Shown in pieces: positions 62,398-64,000 of a DNA stretch of 64,000 nucleotides. Each line of letters opens with the position of its first letter. Within the stretch, counting starts at the first letter, position 1. The position numbers and the translations under genes were made by a program. The stretch spans positions 228,550 through 292,549 of the forward strand of contig NZ_JAMQCO010000006.1 in NCBI RefSeq assembly GCF_023702225.1, written 5' to 3'. The stretch is from Aureimonas altamirensis (GTDB taxonomy: Bacteria > Pseudomonadota > Alphaproteobacteria > Rhizobiales > Rhizobiaceae). The notes beneath the pieces are model-generated. The model was not told the DNA's origin. It ran no database searches and was given only the letters and a program-made list of their open reading frames with translations.

Positions 62398-62943
62398 ATG
62401 GCCGGCAGACCCAGAACGATCGATAGAGACAAGGTGCTCGACGCTGCCGAGGCCGTCGTCAAACGCACCGGTGCATCCGGCCTGACGATCGAAGCGGTTG
62501 CGCGAGAGGCCGGAATCACCAAGGGCGGTGTTCAGTATTGCTTCGGCTCGAAGGACAGCCTCATCAACGCCATGTTGCAGCGGTGGTGCGACGGGTTCGA
62601 CGCGGCCGTGCGTACGATTGCCGGGCCCGATGCCGACGCCGTGGCCACCTTGCGCGGCCATGTCGAGGCAAACCGCAGGACCGACGCGGCGGAGAACTCG
62701 CGATCTTCCGCGATGATGGCGGCGCTGCTCCAGACGCCATCTCAGATCGCCGAAACGCGAAACTGGTACACCCGCCGTCTGTCAGGGCTCGATGTCGGAC
62801 ATGAGGAAGCCCGGCGGGCACGCCTGGCCTTTCTGGCCTCCGAAGGAGTTTTCTACCTTCGAGCCTTCGATCTCGTCGCGTTGGATGATGCGGAATGGTC
62901 GGACATTCTAAACGACATATCCACCTTGTCCGAAGGGCGGTAG
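62398..62943 (+). CDS. TetR-family repressor of the MFS exporter
   Basis: This 181-residue TetR protein has an N-terminal helix-turn-helix (about residues 10-55: VLDAAEAVVKR, then LTIEAVAREAGITKGGVQYCFGSKDSLI). The C-terminal ligand domain is unremarkable. AGGGGCGAC precedes the ATG. It is divergent from the exporter gene and probably represses it until a drug-like ligand binds. Its last 91 bases overlap, tail to tail, the LysR gene on the other strand. Confidence 0.9.
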   Translation: MAGRPRTIDRDKVLDAAEAVVKRTGASGLTIEAVAREAGITKGGVQYCFGSKDSLINAMLQRWCDGFDAAVRTIAGPDADAVATLRGHVEANRRTDAAENSRSSAMMAALLQTPSQIAETRNWYTRRLSGLDVGHEEARRARLAFLASEGVFYLRAFDLVALDDAEWSDILNDISTLSEGR

Positions 62944-63833
62944 CTGACCTGCCCCTGCATCCAGTCGACGAAGTCGGCGACGAGCGCGTCGCCCGCTGCC
63001 GCGAGCGGTGTCACGAGGTAATATGCGCCCGGCCCGCTCCATGGAGGGTTAGGCAAGGCCTGAAGTTCGCCCCTGACCAGCTCCCGTTCGATCAGGAAGG
63101 ACGGAACCAGCGCGATACCCATACCGGCAACCGCCGCCTGGCTCGTCATGGCGAACTGGTCGAACATCGGTCCGCGGTAAGGGTGCGGATGTTCCGCGCC
63201 GACGGCCTCGAACCATTGCTGCCAGATGTGCGGGCGCGTAGCCTGCTGCAGAAGCGTGACCTGCTGGAGATCTCCGACCTCTTTCACGCCATTGTCTTTC
63301 AGATATGCAGGGCTTCCCACAGCCACGATCTGCTCGCGACATAGAAAGCTGACACTGCCGTTCGGCCAGGCCGGCGCACCGTAATGAATGGCCACGTCCA
63401 CCGACCGCTCGGCCATGTCGAACGGCTTGGGCTCGGTCGTCAGCTCGACCGTCACGCCTTCATGGCGCCTGATGAAGGCCGGCAGTCTTGGAATGAGCCA
63501 TCGGGAGGCAAAGGTGGGGAGTACGGCGATCCGCAGGGTTCGCTGACTGCCGACAGACGACACGATCGCGTGTGTCGCCTTCTCGCAATCGTCCAGGATG
63601 CGGCGTGCCGACAAAAGAAAGCGCTCGCCATGCGGCGTCAGCGCAACGCCGCCCGGAAGGCGGATGAAGAGCTGTACCCCGAGCGTATCCTCGAGCTGCC
63701 GGACCTGCTTGCTGACCGCGCTCTGTGTCAGGCTGAGCTCCCGGCCCGCTGTGGTGAAGCTTCCATGGCGCGCGGTAACCTCGAAAGCGCGCATCTCCTG
63801 GAAGGATGGCATCAGGCTTCTTGGAAACAACAT
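62853..63833 (-). CDS. LysR-family regulator (GcvA-like)
   Basis: This 326-residue LysR regulator has its helix-turn-helix at about residues 5-65 (RAFEVTARHGSFTTAGRELSLTQSAVSKQV) and a GcvA-type effector domain (LPTFASRWLIPRLPAF, VDVAIHYG, AVAGMGIALVPSFLI). ATG at 63833 is preferred because GAGG lies eight bases upstream; a TTG at 63839 and an ATG at 63812 are alternatives. The C-terminal tail (about 30 residues) extends beyond the usual family end and is the part that overlaps the TetR gene. The target is unknown. Confidence 0.87.
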   Translation of the reverse strand: MLFPRSLMPSFQEMRAFEVTARHGSFTTAGRELSLTQSAVSKQVRQLEDTLGVQLFIRLPGGVALTPHGERFLLSARRILDDCEKATHAIVSSVGSQRTLRIAVLPTFASRWLIPRLPAFIRRHEGVTVELTTEPKPFDMAERSVDVAIHYGAPAWPNGSVSFLCREQIVAVGSPAYLKDNGVKEVGDLQQVTLLQQATRPHIWQQWFEAVGAEHPHPYRGPMFDQFAMTSQAAVAGMGIALVPSFLIERELVRGELQALPNPPWSGPGAYYLVTPLAAAGDALVADFVDWMQGQVSYRPSDKVDMSFRMSDHSASSNATRSKARR

Positions 63834-63953
63834 CGACAAGACCTCGGTCGGCGCTGGGCGTTATCCGCTATATGCCAGCAGATGCCGCGCCATTCCAGTT
63901 CGGAATAGCTGCCAGTATCCTTGATTTCGTCCTGCGCGCATATCGAACGCCAA

Positions 63954-63978
63954 AACCCCCGCGTTGGAGCGGGGTTAT
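63954..63978. terminator. Hairpin terminator near the right edge
   Basis: CCCCGC-GTTGGA-GCGGGG (63957-63974) forms a six-base-pair GC stem. Read on the minus strand it is followed by GTTTTGG, so it probably ends a minus-strand gene beyond the window; on the plus strand TTATTG follows. It could work in both directions. Confidence 0.7.
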
Positions 63979-64000
63979 TGTGATTGTTGTGTGTTTTGGT

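Overview
The window comes from a GC-rich alphaproteobacterium, most likely of the order Hyphomicrobiales (Rhizobiales). The support is gene content and order: the bhc cluster with its divergent IclR regulator, the PuuD/PuuE-UraD/XdhABC purine genes, the rlpA-dac-tmk-holB-metG-tatD-MBL housekeeping run, and the protein signatures. No species is claimed. The first 83 bases hold no recognisable gene.

1-22.2 kb is a carbon and nitrogen scavenging region. A complete beta-hydroxyaspartate cycle operon (bhcABCD, minus strand) with divergent bhcR turns glyoxylate into oxaloacetate. Next to it lie purine and ureide catabolism genes: membrane urate oxidase puuD, HIU hydrolase, a fused allantoinase/OHCU decarboxylase, (S)-ureidoglycine aminohydrolase, ureidoglycolate lyase, a zinc nucleobase/nucleoside deaminase, a uracil/xanthine-type permease, guanine deaminase, xanthine dehydrogenase (xdhABC), two LysR regulators and an AzgA-type purine permease. 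Ureidoglycolate lyase releases glyoxylate, the substrate of the bhc cycle, so the region reads as one catabolic plan from purine to oxaloacetate. The allantoate-to-ureidoglycine step is not encoded here. A repeated sequence (GTAAAGACTTTCAAA or its 10-base core) lies upstream of three of these transcription units. A vapBC toxin-antitoxin pair sits between the permease and guaD.

22.3-37.5 kb is ordinary chromosome: an AI-2E family membrane protein, a hybrid histidine kinase with a response regulator, a diguanylate cyclase, a FucU-type mutarotase, a VOC protein, then MBL hydrolase, tatD, metG, holB, tmk, a DacF/PBP5-like protein with altered active-site motifs, rlpA and a cold-shock gene.

37.7-59.7 kb is a genomic island in the 3' end of a tRNA-Ser(UGA) gene. 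The last 15 bases of the tRNA (CCACCCCTTCCGCCA) recur at 59731-59745, about 22 kb away. No integrase is visible. Cargo in order: an ABC-three-component (ABC-3C) conflict system, a SIR2-HerA-KTSC-nuclease operon, a prlF-yhaV toxin-antitoxin pair, an IS481-type mini-element, a degenerate IS3-family insertion with preserved ends, an operon of a small membrane protein, a TPR-HEPN protein, a MauJ-like protein and a DUF4238 protein, a divergent PD-(D/E)xK/SEC-C protein, and a phospholipase-D/ABC-exporter pair. Repeated flank sequences inside the island suggest it grew by tandem integration.

59.8-64 kb returns to ordinary genes: an SDR oxidoreductase, a small hypothetical gene, a DHA2-type MFS exporter with divergent TetR regulator, and a LysR regulator, ending in a hairpin terminator. 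All family names come from reading motifs and overall sequence; no database search was run.
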